This document shows, in pieces, positions 34,027 to 41,815 of a stretch of DNA of 64,000 nucleotides. Both the position numbers and the translations under genes were made by a program. Under the pieces are notes generated by a model. It did no database searches, was not told where the DNA came from, and was given only the letters and a program-made list of their open reading frames with translations. Position 1 is the first letter of the stretch. The number at the start of each line of letters is the position of its first letter. The stretch is from positions 87,784-151,783 of the forward strand of contig NZ_FZNP01000019.1 in NCBI RefSeq assembly GCF_900188105.1, written 5' to 3'. Source of the stretch: Actinomadura mexicana (GTDB taxonomy: Bacteria > Actinomycetota > Actinomycetes > Streptosporangiales > Streptosporangiaceae).

Positions 34027-34830
34027 TCAGGGCGCCGGGGGCGCCAGCCGGTCGCGGGTCCACTCCTTGACCCCGGCGACGAACGCCTCGACGTCAGCGG
34101 CCTTGCCGGAGGCCATCTCGCCGAACCAGCCCGGGACGTACTGCTCGAACCGTCCGCTCTCCAGGACCTCCAGCACGGCCGCGGCCACCTCCTGCGGCGG
34201 CAGCGCCTCCGCCACGTCGCTGAGCGGCGGCTCGTTGCCGGGAAGGGCGAACAGCTCCGTCCCGGCGATGAGGGCGGGCTGGATCACGTGGACCCCCACG
34301 CCCGTGCCGTCCAGATCGACCGCCATGCTCTCCCAGAACGCCGTGAGCGCCGCCTTGGAGGCGGAGTAGGCGGCCTCGTGCGGCGGGCCGAGCCGCGCCG
34401 CGACCGAGCCCATCGCCACCAGGTGCCCGCGCCCGCGCGCGACCATGCCGGGCAGCAGCGCCAGCGTGAGCCGCACCGGGGACAGGTAGTTGAGCCGCAT
34501 CACCTCGCCGGCCTCGGCGGGGGACAGGTCCTGGACGCGGCGCCGCTTCGGCATCCCCGCGTTGTTGACCAGCACGTCGACGCCGCCGAGCTCGCGTTCG
34601 GCCTCGGCGGCGAGGTCGTCGACCGCGTCGAGGTCGGCGAGGTCGGCCGCCCACATCGCCGAGTCCGGGGTGTGCTCGCGGCACCGCGAGAGCACCTCCG
34701 CGAGCCTGTCCTTGCGCCGCGCCACCAGGCCGACCCGCGCACCGGCGGCGGCGAGCGCCTCCGCCACCACGGCGCCGATGCCCGAGGAGGCCCCCGTGAC
34801 CAGAGCGGACCGTCCGGTGAGAGTCGCCAT
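34027..34830 (-). CDS. short-chain dehydrogenase/reductase
   Basis: A 267-residue SDR with textbook motifs: TGASSGIG (about residues 12-19) for NAD(P), NNAG near residue 89, Ser in VAMGSVAARLG and YSASKAAL for the catalytic Tyr-Lys pair near residue 150. LVARRKDR, with two Arg after the second strand, favours NADP(H). The C-terminal part (VIQPALIAGTELFALPG ... YVPGWFGEMASGKAADVEAFV) resembles enzymes acting on hydrophobic alcohols or ketones, but no substrate can be named. ATG 34830 has only a weak ribosome site. It is divergent from the helD-like gene 154 bp away. Confidence 0.87.
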   Translation of the reverse strand: MATLTGRSALVTGASSGIGAVVAEALAAAGARVGLVARRKDRLAEVLSRCREHTPDSAMWAADLADLDAVDDLAAEAERELGGVDVLVNNAGMPKRRRVQDLSPAEAGEVMRLNYLSPVRLTLALLPGMVARGRGHLVAMGSVAARLGPPHEAAYSASKAALTAFWESMAVDLDGTGVGVHVIQPALIAGTELFALPGNEPPLSDVAEALPPQEVAAAVLEVLESGRFEQYVPGWFGEMASGKAADVEAFVAGVKEWTRDRLAPPAP

Positions 34831-34983
34831 GCGGACCAACGTCACACACCGCGGCCCCACGGGCAAGGCGCAGCGCCGCCACCCCGGAAGGGCGGGACGC
34901 TGAAATGTCCAGCACCGCCCGTGCCGTGTCGGTAAGGTCGTGGGTTTGACCCCCACCACCCTCGCAGCCGGAGGTCTGTCCGC

Positions 34984-37005
34984 ATGCCCGCCGAGTCCGC
35001 CGCCCCTTCCGAACCCGCGGTCCTCGCAGCCGAGCGCGCCCACCTCGCCGAGTCCCGTGCCGCCCTGCGCCGGATGCGCGAGCACGCCGCGAGCCTTTCC
35101 GCCGACGTCGCCGCCGACTGGGTCTCCAGGCAGTTCCTGGAGTCGCTGCTCGACCAGCGGGTCGAGGCGCTCGCCGACCACCCCGACACCCCGCTGTTCT
35201 TCGGCCGCATGGACCGCGACGGCGCGGCCGGCCCCGACCTGCCCGCCGTGATGTACGTGGGGCGGCGGCACGTCCACGACGGCGACGAGGGGCGCCCTCT
35301 CGTGCTGGACTGGCGCGCCCCCGTCTCCCGGGCTTTCTACCAGGCCGGACCCGCCGACCCGATGGGCTGGCGGCTGCGGCGGCGCTTCGGATTCCGGGCC
35401 GGCGAGCTGACCGCGTTCGAGGACGAGCCCCTCGACGGCGGCGACATCGGCCCGTCCCGGATCCTGACCGAGGAGATCGAGCGCCCCCGGACAGGCCCGA
35501 TGCGCGACATCGTCGCCACCATCCAGCCCGAGCAGGACGTGATCGTCCGCGCCGACCTGCCCCGGAGCGTCTGCGTCCAGGGCGCGCCCGGCACCGGCAA
35601 GACGGCCGTCGGCCTGCACCGCGCCGCCTACCTGCTGTTCACGCACCGGGAGCGGCTGTCGCGGTCCGGCGTCCTCATCGTCGGGCCGAACCGCGCGTTC
35701 CTCGCCTACATCTCGGCGGTGCTGCCCGCGCTCGGCGAGGTCCGGGTGGAGCAGGCCACCATCGACGACCTGCTGGGCCCGCCGCTCGGCGACGAGCCCG
35801 CGGACGTGGCCGCCCTCAAGGGCGACGCCCGGATGGCCGACGTGCTGCGCAGGGCGCTGTGGCTGCACGTCCGCAAGCCGGAGGAGGGTCTCGTGGTCAC
35901 GCGGGGCGCGGCGCGCTACCGGCTCGCCGACCACGAGATCCGCGAGACCGCCGCCGCGCTGCGCGGGACGACCCGGTACGGCAGCGGCCGCGCCGCGTTC
36001 GCGCAGCGGCTGGCGCACCAGATCCTCGTCCGGATGGAACGGCGCGGCGAGGCTCCCGACGACCGCGTCCAGGACCAGGTCGCGCGGAGCGGGCCGGTCA
36101 AGCAGGTCCTCGACGCGGTGTGGCCGAAGGTGAGCGCCGAGCAGGTCCTGCACCGGCTGCTGTCGGACGGCGATCTGCTGCGCGGGGCCGCGAAGGGCGT
36201 GCTGGACGAGGACGAGCAGGCCGCCCTCCTGCCGGCCAGGCCGGCCCGCTCGCACCGCTCCGCCAAGTGGACCGCCGCCGACCGGGCCCTCCTGGACGAG
36301 CTGGACGACCTCATCGAGCGCACCACCTCGCTGGGCCACCTGGTGGTGGACGAGGCGCAGGACCTGTCCGCGATGCAGCTGCGGGCGCTGGGCCGCCGCT
36401 GCGCGACGGGTTCGGCGACCGTCCTCGGCGACCTCGCGCAGGGCACGACCGCGTGGTCGGCCCGCACGTGGAAGGAGGTCCTCGCCCATCTCGGGCAGGA
36501 CGGGGAGGTGACCGAGCTGACCCTCGGGTTCCGCGTTCCGGGCACCGTCCTCGACTTCGCCGCCCGGCTGCTCCCGCACGTCGCGCCCGGCCTGGAGCGG
36601 CCGCGCTCGCTGCGGCCCGGCGCCGGGGCGCTCACCGTGCGGCGCGTCCCCGACCTGGCCGCCGCGACGGCCGAGGCCGCCCGCGCCGCCCTCGCCCGCC
36701 CGGGTTCGGTCGGCCTGATCGTCCCGGATGCGCGGGCGGGAGCGCACGCGGCGGCGCTGGAGGCCGCCGGGCTGGAGCACGAAATCCTCGGGCCCGAGTC
36801 GGCCGGCACCGGGCGGCTGCTCGTGATCCCCGCGACCCTCGCCAAGGGCCTGGAGTACGACCACGTGATCGTCGCCGAGCCCGCCGCCATCGCCGCGGCC
36901 GAGGCCCGCGGCCTCGCCCGCCTGTACGTCGTGCTGACCCGCGCCGTCACCACGCTGACCGTGCTGCACGAGGACGACCTGCCCGCCGAGCTGGCGGCGC
37001 CGTAG
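34984..37005 (+). CDS. helD: HelD-like RNA polymerase-recycling helicase
   Basis: A 673-residue superfamily 1 ATPase. An N-terminal coiled-coil (ERAHLAESRAALRRMREHA, residues about 15-40) precedes YVGRRHVHDGDEGRPLVLDWRAPVSRAFYQA, the HelD core signature. Walker A is GAPGTGKTAVG with Lys206; Walker B is VVDEAQDLS. The C-terminal 2A domain ends in TLAKGLEYDHVIVAEP and YVVLTRAVTTLTVLH. HelD uses ATP to free stalled RNA polymerase from nucleic acid; some actinobacterial forms give rifamycin tolerance. Class II membership is inferred from the actinobacterial setting. TAAGGT at 34932 could be a -10. It converges with a TetR gene. Confidence 0.9.
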   Translation: MPAESAAPSEPAVLAAERAHLAESRAALRRMREHAASLSADVAADWVSRQFLESLLDQRVEALADHPDTPLFFGRMDRDGAAGPDLPAVMYVGRRHVHDGDEGRPLVLDWRAPVSRAFYQAGPADPMGWRLRRRFGFRAGELTAFEDEPLDGGDIGPSRILTEEIERPRTGPMRDIVATIQPEQDVIVRADLPRSVCVQGAPGTGKTAVGLHRAAYLLFTHRERLSRSGVLIVGPNRAFLAYISAVLPALGEVRVEQATIDDLLGPPLGDEPADVAALKGDARMADVLRRALWLHVRKPEEGLVVTRGAARYRLADHEIRETAAALRGTTRYGSGRAAFAQRLAHQILVRMERRGEAPDDRVQDQVARSGPVKQVLDAVWPKVSAEQVLHRLLSDGDLLRGAAKGVLDEDEQAALLPARPARSHRSAKWTAADRALLDELDDLIERTTSLGHLVVDEAQDLSAMQLRALGRRCATGSATVLGDLAQGTTAWSARTWKEVLAHLGQDGEVTELTLGFRVPGTVLDFAARLLPHVAPGLERPRSLRPGAGALTVRRVPDLAAATAEAARAALARPGSVGLIVPDARAGAHAAALEAAGLEHEILGPESAGTGRLLVIPATLAKGLEYDHVIVAEPAAIAAAEARGLARLYVVLTRAVTTLTVLHEDDLPAELAAP

Positions 37006-37013
37006 CCGGGGCC

Positions 37014-37607
37014 CTACCCCGGCGCGCCCGGCCGGCCCGGGCGCCCGCGCGGGCGCAGCCCGTCGAAGGCGATCCGCAGGACGTCCTCGCGGGCCCCGGC
37101 GCGTCCGGCGGCGTAGGACATGCCGGCCAGCAGCGCCATGACCTCGCCCGGCCCGACGTCGGCGCGGACGGCGCCCGCTTCCTGCGCCCGTCCGAGGAGG
37201 ACCCCGAGGGCGGCCTTCAGGTCCGGTCCGGCGCGCCCGGTGGCCTCCCGGGCGTCGACGCCGGCCTCGGCCAGCGCCTCGGTGACGGCCTGCTTGGTCG
37301 CCGCCTGCGAGACCACCCGGGTGAAGAAGCCGAAGAACGCCGCGTCCGGGTCGTCGGCGGACCGCAGGTCCCGCGCCTCGGCCGCCAGCCGTTCCAGCAG
37401 GGCGACGAGCACGGCCTCCAGCAGCGACTCCTTGGTGGGGAAGTGCCGGAACACCGTCCCGATGCCGACCCCCGCCTTGCGCGCGACCTCCTCGGTGGAG
37501 GCGGAGGTCCCCTGGACGGCGAAGACCTCCTCGGCCGCGGTGAGGACCTTGGCGCGGTTGCGCAGGGCGTCGGCGCGCAGCGGCCTGCCGGAGGCGGGTG
37601 ATGTCAT
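37014..37607 (-). CDS. TetR-family repressor of the SnoaL pair
   Basis: A 197-residue TetR protein with the helix-turn-helix at about residues 17-62 (NRAKVLTAAEEVFAVQGTSASTEEVARKAGVGIGTVFRHFPTKESLLEAV) and a helical C-terminal ligand domain. It is transcribed divergently from the SnoaL-like genes across 81 bp. That gap holds a strong promoter (TTGACA, 18 bp, TATTTT) and two GGAG-N6-CTCC palindromes placed to block it, so this protein most likely represses the SnoaL pair and itself. The ligand is unknown. ATG 37607 starts MTSPASGRPLRADA. Confidence 0.9.
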   Translation of the reverse strand: MTSPASGRPLRADALRNRAKVLTAAEEVFAVQGTSASTEEVARKAGVGIGTVFRHFPTKESLLEAVLVALLERLAAEARDLRSADDPDAAFFGFFTRVVSQAATKQAVTEALAEAGVDAREATGRAGPDLKAALGVLLGRAQEAGAVRADVGPGEVMALLAGMSYAAGRAGAREDVLRIAFDGLRPRGRPGRPGAPG

Positions 37608-37619
37608 CGCGGCCTTCCG

Positions 37620-37671
37620 TTGACAAATGGAGTCTTGACTCCGTATTTTCTCATGCGGAGCACGTACTCCG
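37620..37671 (+). promoter_or_regulatory. promoter with two TetR-type operators
   Basis: TTGACA (37620-37625) and TATTTT (37644-37649), 18 bp apart, form a strong sigma-70-type promoter rarely seen this close to consensus in such GC-rich DNA. A perfect palindrome GGAGTCTTGACTCC (37629-37642) fills the spacer. CGGAGCACGTACTCCG (37656-37671, one mismatched pair) covers the expected transcript start. Both share GGAG-N6-CTCC; their centres are 28 bp apart. Confidence 0.8.
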
Positions 37672-37688
37672 ATTCTAGAGGAGATCGC

Positions 37689-38087
37689 ATGTCAGAGTTC
37701 GCCAGCCCCCGGGCCGTCTTCCAGCGGCTGATCGACGGGATCACCGCGCTGCGGCCGGAGGGCCTGCCGCAGCTCTACGCGCAGGACGCGGTGGTCGTGC
37801 ACCCGTTCGCCCACCCGGCCTCGCGCCTGGAGGGCCGCGAGGCACTGCGCCGGCACTTCGCGCAGTTGGAGACGCTGACCGTGGAGCTGAAGGCGCGCAA
37901 CGTCGTCGTGCACGAGACCGCCGACCCCGAGGTGATCATTACCGAGTTCGAGTACGCGGGACGCAACACCGAGAACGGGCGGGAGTTCGTCGTGCCCAAC
38001 ATCTTCGTCCTGCGGGTGCGCGACGGGCACATCGTGGAGTCCCGCGACTACGCCCACCACCGCGCGTTCGAGGAGGCGATGGCGTGA
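37689..38087 (+). CDS. SnoaL-like NTF2-fold protein, copy 1
   Basis: A 132-residue single-domain protein with the SnoaL-like NTF2 cone fold: an N-terminal helix (SPRAVFQRLIDGI), LYAQDAVVVHPFAHPASRLEGREALRRHF and the closing strand pair IFVLRVRDGHIVESRDYAHH. SnoaL proteins include polyketide cyclases and steroid isomerase-like enzymes, but most small ones are uncharacterised. GAGGAG precedes ATG 37689. It overlaps a second, clearly related copy by 4 bp (GTGA) and lies behind a promoter with two TetR-type operators. Confidence 0.85.
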   Translation: MSEFASPRAVFQRLIDGITALRPEGLPQLYAQDAVVVHPFAHPASRLEGREALRRHFAQLETLTVELKARNVVVHETADPEVIITEFEYAGRNTENGREFVVPNIFVLRVRDGHIVESRDYAHHRAFEEAMA

Positions 38088-38500
38088 GACCCCCGGCCGC
38101 GGCGTCCCCCCACGAGGTGTTCGCGCGGCTCAGCGCGGGCATCTCGGCCGGCCGCTGGCACGAGCTCGCCGCCCTCTACGCCGAGGACGCGGTCGTCGAG
38201 CAGCCCTTCGCCCTCCCGTCCGCGGCGCCGCGCCTGGAGGGCCGCGCGGCGATCGACCGGCACTTCCGCGCCGCCGCCCGCGGGCCCCTCGACCTGCGCG
38301 CCCGCGACGTGGTGGTGCACGAGACCGGCGACCCGGAGGTGATCGTCGCGGAGTTCGGCTACGACGGGCGCGTCACCACGTCGGGCCGCGCGTTCCGCAC
38401 CGCGAACATCCAGGTGCTGCGGGTGCGCGACGGCCTGATCGCCGAAACCCGCGACTACCACGATCACCCGGGCCTCGCTCGGGCGATGCGCGACGGCTGA
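38084..38500 (+). CDS. SnoaL-like NTF2-fold protein, copy 2
   Basis: A 138-residue paralogue of the preceding protein: both contain RLEGR-A-RHF, a VVVHET-DPEVI strand and a VLRVRDG-I-E-RDY ending, so they arose by tandem duplication and have diverged. GTG 38084 overlaps the first gene's TGA, giving coupled translation. A heterodimer, or two enzymes for related substrates, is plausible since NTF2-fold proteins usually dimerise. Function is unknown beyond the fold. The acyl-CoA dehydrogenase unit that follows has its own promoter (38539-38568). Confidence 0.83.
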   Translation: MRPPAAASPHEVFARLSAGISAGRWHELAALYAEDAVVEQPFALPSAAPRLEGRAAIDRHFRAAARGPLDLRARDVVVHETGDPEVIVAEFGYDGRVTTSGRAFRTANIQVLRVRDGLIAETRDYHDHPGLARAMRDG

Positions 38501-38538
38501 GCGGGAGGGCCGCTCGGGGGCCGCCGGGCGCGGGGCGG

Positions 38539-38599
38539 TTGACTGGCCGTCCCGGCCGTTCCTAGTCTGGACGCTGGCATACCGACCGGTTGGTATGCC
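38539..38599 (+). promoter_or_regulatory. promoter plus large palindromic operator for the acyl-CoA dehydrogenase pair
   Basis: TTGACT (38539-38544) and TAGTCT (38563-38568) are 18 bp apart. Just downstream, perfect 8-bp arms GGCATACC (38576-38583) and GGTATGCC (38592-38599) flank GACCGGTT, making a 24-bp palindrome broken only in its core (centre ACCGGT). TACCGACCGGT-type palindromes are known for TetR-family regulators of fatty-acid and lipid genes; no adjacent regulator gene is obvious. A protein here would sit on the transcript start. Confidence 0.78.
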
Positions 38600-38644
38600 C
38601 CGTTCCGGGTGGCCGCCGCCACCCACGCCCCGCGCGGAGGCCCC

Positions 38645-39838
38645 GTGAGCACAGCACCGCCCGACGCCGACGAGCTGAGCAGGCGGGTCGGCGAGTTCCT
38701 CGCCGGCCACGACCCCGCGGCGACCGGGCCCCTGGAGTTCCTGCGGGCCCGGTTCGACGCCGGGCTCGCCTGGGTCCACTACCCCGAGGGACTCGGCGGG
38801 CTCGGCGCGCCGCGGCACCTGCAGCCCGCCGTCGACCGCCGGTTCGCCGAGGCGGGCGCCCCGACCAACCACCCCGAGCGCAACGGCATCGGGCTCGGCA
38901 TGGCCGCGCCGACGATCCTCGCCTTCGGCACCGAGGAGCAGAAGCGCCGCTTCCTGCGCCCGCTGTGGACCGGTGAGGAGCTGTGGTGCCAGCTGTTCAG
39001 CGAGCCCGGCGCCGGCTCCGACCTCGCCGCGCTCGCCACCCGCGCCGTCCGCGACGGCGACGCCTGGACGGTCGACGGCCAGAAGGTCTGGACCTCCATG
39101 GCGCACGAGGCGCGCTGGGCGATCCTCGTCACCCGCACCGACCCGGACGTCCCCAAGCACCGCGGCATGACCTACTTCGTCTGCGACATGACCGCGCCGG
39201 GCGTCGAGGTCCGCCCGCTGCGGCAGATCACCGGCGAGGCCGAGTTCAACGAGGTGTTCCTCACCGGCGTGCGGATCCCCGACGAGCACCGGCTCGGCGA
39301 GGTCGGGCAGGGCTGGCGGGTCTCCACCACGACATTGATGAACGAGCGGGTCGCGATCGGCGGCAGCGCCGTGCCGCGCGAGAGCGGCATGATCGGCGTC
39401 GTCGCCGCGCTCTGGCGGGACCGCCCCGAGCTGCGCACCCCCGGCCTGCACGACGCCCTGCTGCGCGCGTGGGTGGAGACCGAGGCGGCCCGGCTCACCG
39501 GGGCGCGGCTGCGCCAGCAGCTCACCGCCGGGCAGCCCGGCCCCGAGGGGTCGGGCGCCAAGCTGGCCTTCGCCAGGCTCAACCAGGAGGTGTCCGGCCT
39601 GGAGCTGGAGCTGCTCGGCGAGGAGGGCCTGCGCTACGACGACTGGACGATGCGCCGCCCCACCGAGGTCGACTTCACCCGCCGCTCGCCCGGCTACCGC
39701 TACCTGCGCGCCAAGGGCAACTCCATCGAGGGCGGCACCTCGGAGATCCTGCGCAACATCATCGCCGAGCGCGTCCTCGGCCTGCCCGGCGAGATGCGCG
39801 TCGACAAGGACGCGGCCTGGAAGGACCTGCCCCGATGA
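38645..39838 (+). CDS. acyl-CoA dehydrogenase, first subunit of a pair
   Basis: A 397-residue acyl-CoA dehydrogenase with the FAD/substrate loop CQLFSEPGAGSDLA, WTVDGQKVWTSMAHEA, a long insertion in the middle domain and the C-terminal KGNSIEGGTSEILRNIIAERVLGLPGE, where the Glu of IEGGTSE is a possible base. GTG 38645 has GGAGG eight bases upstream. Its TGA overlaps the ATG of a second, shorter dehydrogenase gene. Such coupled long/short pairs form alpha2-beta2 enzymes in mycobacteria (FadE26-27, FadE28-29) that act on steroid side-chain CoA esters; a similar role is possible here but unproven. Confidence 0.9.
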   Translation: MSTAPPDADELSRRVGEFLAGHDPAATGPLEFLRARFDAGLAWVHYPEGLGGLGAPRHLQPAVDRRFAEAGAPTNHPERNGIGLGMAAPTILAFGTEEQKRRFLRPLWTGEELWCQLFSEPGAGSDLAALATRAVRDGDAWTVDGQKVWTSMAHEARWAILVTRTDPDVPKHRGMTYFVCDMTAPGVEVRPLRQITGEAEFNEVFLTGVRIPDEHRLGEVGQGWRVSTTTLMNERVAIGGSAVPRESGMIGVVAALWRDRPELRTPGLHDALLRAWVETEAARLTGARLRQQLTAGQPGPEGSGAKLAFARLNQEVSGLELELLGEEGLRYDDWTMRRPTEVDFTRRSPGYRYLRAKGNSIEGGTSEILRNIIAERVLGLPGEMRVDKDAAWKDLPR

Positions 39839-40908
39839 GCGACCTGCTGTACGGCGAGATCGAGAACGACCTGCGGGCGAGCGTCCGCGACGTGCTGGGA
39901 GACAAGGCGCCCTGGACCTCCGTCCTCGCCGGCACCGAGAAGGACGAGCCCTACGACGCGCCCCTGTGGCGGGCGATCGCCGGCGGGCTCGGGTGCGCGG
40001 GCCTGCCGGTCCCCGAGGAGCTCGGCGGCGCCGGCGCCACCTGGCGCGAGACCGCCGTCGTGATGGAGGAGCTGGGCCGGTCCGCCGCGCCCGTCCCGTT
40101 CCTCGGCAGCGCCGTGATCGCCACGGCGGCCCTGCTGGCCGCCGGGGAGCGGGAGCTGCTCCCGCGGCTGGCCGCGGGGGAGCGGATCGCGGTCCTGGCG
40201 GTCCCGTTCAGCGCCGCGCCGGGCGACGTCCCGGTGACGGTCCGGGTCGCCGGCGGGGCGTTGACCGGCGAGGTCACCAGCGTCGCCGACGGCATGGCCG
40301 CCGAGGTGCTCCTCGTCCCGGCCGGGGACGGCCTGTACGCGGTGGACGCCGCCGACGCCCGCCGCACCGCCGCGACCTCGCTCGACATGACCCGCCGGCT
40401 CGCCGACCTCGCCTTCTCCGCCGCGCCGGCCCGGCGCGTCGCCGAAGGCACCGGCGCCGTGCGGGCCGCGCTGAGCACCGGCGCCGCGATGCTGGCGTCC
40501 GAGCAGCTCGGGCTCGCCGAGCGATGCCTGGACGACACCGTCGCCTACGTCAAGACGCGCTACCAGTTCGGCCGTCCGGTCGGCTCCTACCAGGGCCTCA
40601 AGCACCGGCTCGCCGACCTGTGGACCTCGATCACCCAGGCCCGCGCGGTCGCCCGCCATGCCGCGTCCTGCGTGGCCGCGGGCGACGGGGACACGCCGAT
40701 CGCGGTCGCCGTCGCGCAGGCGCACTGCTCGGCGGTCGCCCTGAAGGCGGCCGAGGAGTGCGTGCAGATGCACGGCGGCATCGGCTTCACCTGGGAGCAC
40801 CCGGCGCACCTCTTCCTGAAGCGCGCCAAGGCCGACTCCATCGCCCTCGGCACGCCCGACCGGCACCGCACGGCCCTCGCCGCGCTGGTGGACCTGCCTC
40901 CGGCCTGA
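39835..40908 (+). CDS. acyl-CoA dehydrogenase, second subunit of a pair
   Basis: A 357-residue, shorter and more divergent acyl-CoA dehydrogenase: CAGLPVPEELGGAGATWRETAVVMEELGRS at the N-terminus, a reduced middle domain that lacks the usual EPGAGSD loop, and the C-terminal TRYQFGRPVGSYQGLKHRLADLW and CVQMHGGIGFTWEHPAHLFLKRAK. ATG 39835 overlaps the first dehydrogenase stop as ATGA. The loss of the substrate loop in one partner and its presence in the other is what is seen in the mycobacterial heterotetrameric enzymes, supporting a shared active site. A strong terminator follows (40922-40956). Confidence 0.88.
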   Translation: MSDLLYGEIENDLRASVRDVLGDKAPWTSVLAGTEKDEPYDAPLWRAIAGGLGCAGLPVPEELGGAGATWRETAVVMEELGRSAAPVPFLGSAVIATAALLAAGERELLPRLAAGERIAVLAVPFSAAPGDVPVTVRVAGGALTGEVTSVADGMAAEVLLVPAGDGLYAVDAADARRTAATSLDMTRRLADLAFSAAPARRVAEGTGAVRAALSTGAAMLASEQLGLAERCLDDTVAYVKTRYQFGRPVGSYQGLKHRLADLWTSITQARAVARHAASCVAAGDGDTPIAVAVAQAHCSAVALKAAEECVQMHGGIGFTWEHPAHLFLKRAKADSIALGTPDRHRTALAALVDLPPA

Positions 40909-40921
40909 CAGCGGCGGCGGG

Positions 40922-40956
40922 CGGACGGCCCCGGCGCGCGGGCGCGGGGCCGTCCG
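40922..40956. terminator. bidirectional hairpin terminator
   Basis: CGGACGGCCCCG (40922-40933) and CGGGGCCGTCCG (40945-40956) form a perfect 12-bp stem with an 11-nt loop. It fills the 49-bp gap between two convergent genes, ending one base before the stop codon of the minus-strand gene. No T-run is present. Position and strength suggest it serves both directions. Confidence 0.75.
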
Positions 40957-40957
40957 G

Positions 40958-41815
40958 CTAACCGGTGATGACCGCCAGGATCCGGGCGCCCTCGGGGAAC
41001 GCGCCGCGCTCGGCCAGTGCCAGGACGCCGAACATCATCTTCGCCGTGTAGTTCCGGTCGAGGACGACCCCGTGCCGGCCGGCGAAGTCGTCGGCGAACG
41101 CGTCCAGTTCGGGGGTGGACCTCGCGTAGCCGCCGAAGTGGAACCCGTCCTCGACGCTCCAGTCGCCGCGCCGCCCGCCGTAGGTCTCGCGCTGGAGGCG
41201 CTCCACCTCGCCGGTCATGAAGCCGCCCTTCAGCACGGAGAACCCGACGGCGCGCTGCCGCGGGGCCAGGCCGGCGGCGAGCCCGGCCAGCGTCCCGCCC
41301 GTCCCGCAGGGGCAGCACACCACGTCGAAACCCGGGACCTCGGCGCCCAGTTCGGCGCAGCCCCGGACGGCCGGCGCGTTGCTTCCCCCCTCCGGCAGGA
41401 GGTAGAAGTCGCCCCACCGCTCCCGCAGCGCCTCGACGACGTCGGGTTCGTGCTTGCGCCGGTAGGTCGCGCGGTCCATGTAAGTGAGGCGCATGCCCCT
41501 GCGCTCGGCGTGCGCCAGGGTGTCGTTCAGCGGCAGGTGCTCCTCGCCGCGGATCACGCCGATGGTCGCGAACCCGTGGATCCCGCCCGCCGCCGCCACG
41601 GCCCGGATGTGGTTGGAGTAGGCGCCGCCGAACGTCAGGAGCGTCCCGTGCTCGCGCGCGGGCCCGAGATTGTGCCGGAGCTTGCGCCACTTGTTGCCCG
41701 GCAGCTCCGGGTGGATCAGGTCGTCCCGCTTCAGGAACAGCCGGAGCCCGCGGCGGGCCGCGCGCTCGTCCGCCAGCTCCACCACCGGTGAGGTCGTCTC
41801 GGGGGAAGGGGTCAC
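40958..41815 (-). CDS. PLP-dependent D-cysteine desulfhydrase / ACC deaminase-like enzyme
   Basis: A 285-residue fold-type II PLP enzyme. The cofactor Lys is in LPGNKWRKLRHN (about residue 41); TFGGAYSNHIRAVAAAG is the substrate/PLP phosphate segment and CGTGGTLAGLAAGL the phosphate cup. This pattern fits the family of D-cysteine desulfhydrase (D-cysteine to pyruvate, H2S and ammonia) and 1-aminocyclopropane-1-carboxylate deaminase; sequence alone does not separate them. At 285 residues it is shorter than the usual 325-340. GTG 41815 overlaps the stop of the preceding nucleotide-kinase gene by 4 bp, so both are in one coupled operon. Confidence 0.8.
   Translation of the reverse strand: MTPSPETTSPVVELADERAARRGLRLFLKRDDLIHPELPGNKWRKLRHNLGPAREHGTLLTFGGAYSNHIRAVAAAGGIHGFATIGVIRGEEHLPLNDTLAHAERRGMRLTYMDRATYRRKHEPDVVEALRERWGDFYLLPEGGSNAPAVRGCAELGAEVPGFDVVCCPCGTGGTLAGLAAGLAPRQRAVGFSVLKGGFMTGEVERLQRETYGGRRGDWSVEDGFHFGGYARSTPELDAFADDFAGRHGVVLDRNYTAKMMFGVLALAERGAFPEGARILAVITG

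Noticed and set aside
34931..34955. A T-arm-like hairpin (GTGGG-TTTGACC-CCCAC) resembling a tRNA 3' end or attachment-site remnant
   Set aside because: No acceptor, D or anticodon arms can be found around it, and no integrase or direct repeat is nearby.
34027..37626. A 1199-codon open frame on the minus strand over the SDR, HelD and TetR genes
   Set aside because: HelD on the plus strand has complete helicase motifs; the minus-strand translation there is repetitive Arg/Gly/Ala without domains. Only its last 267 codons, the SDR, are real.
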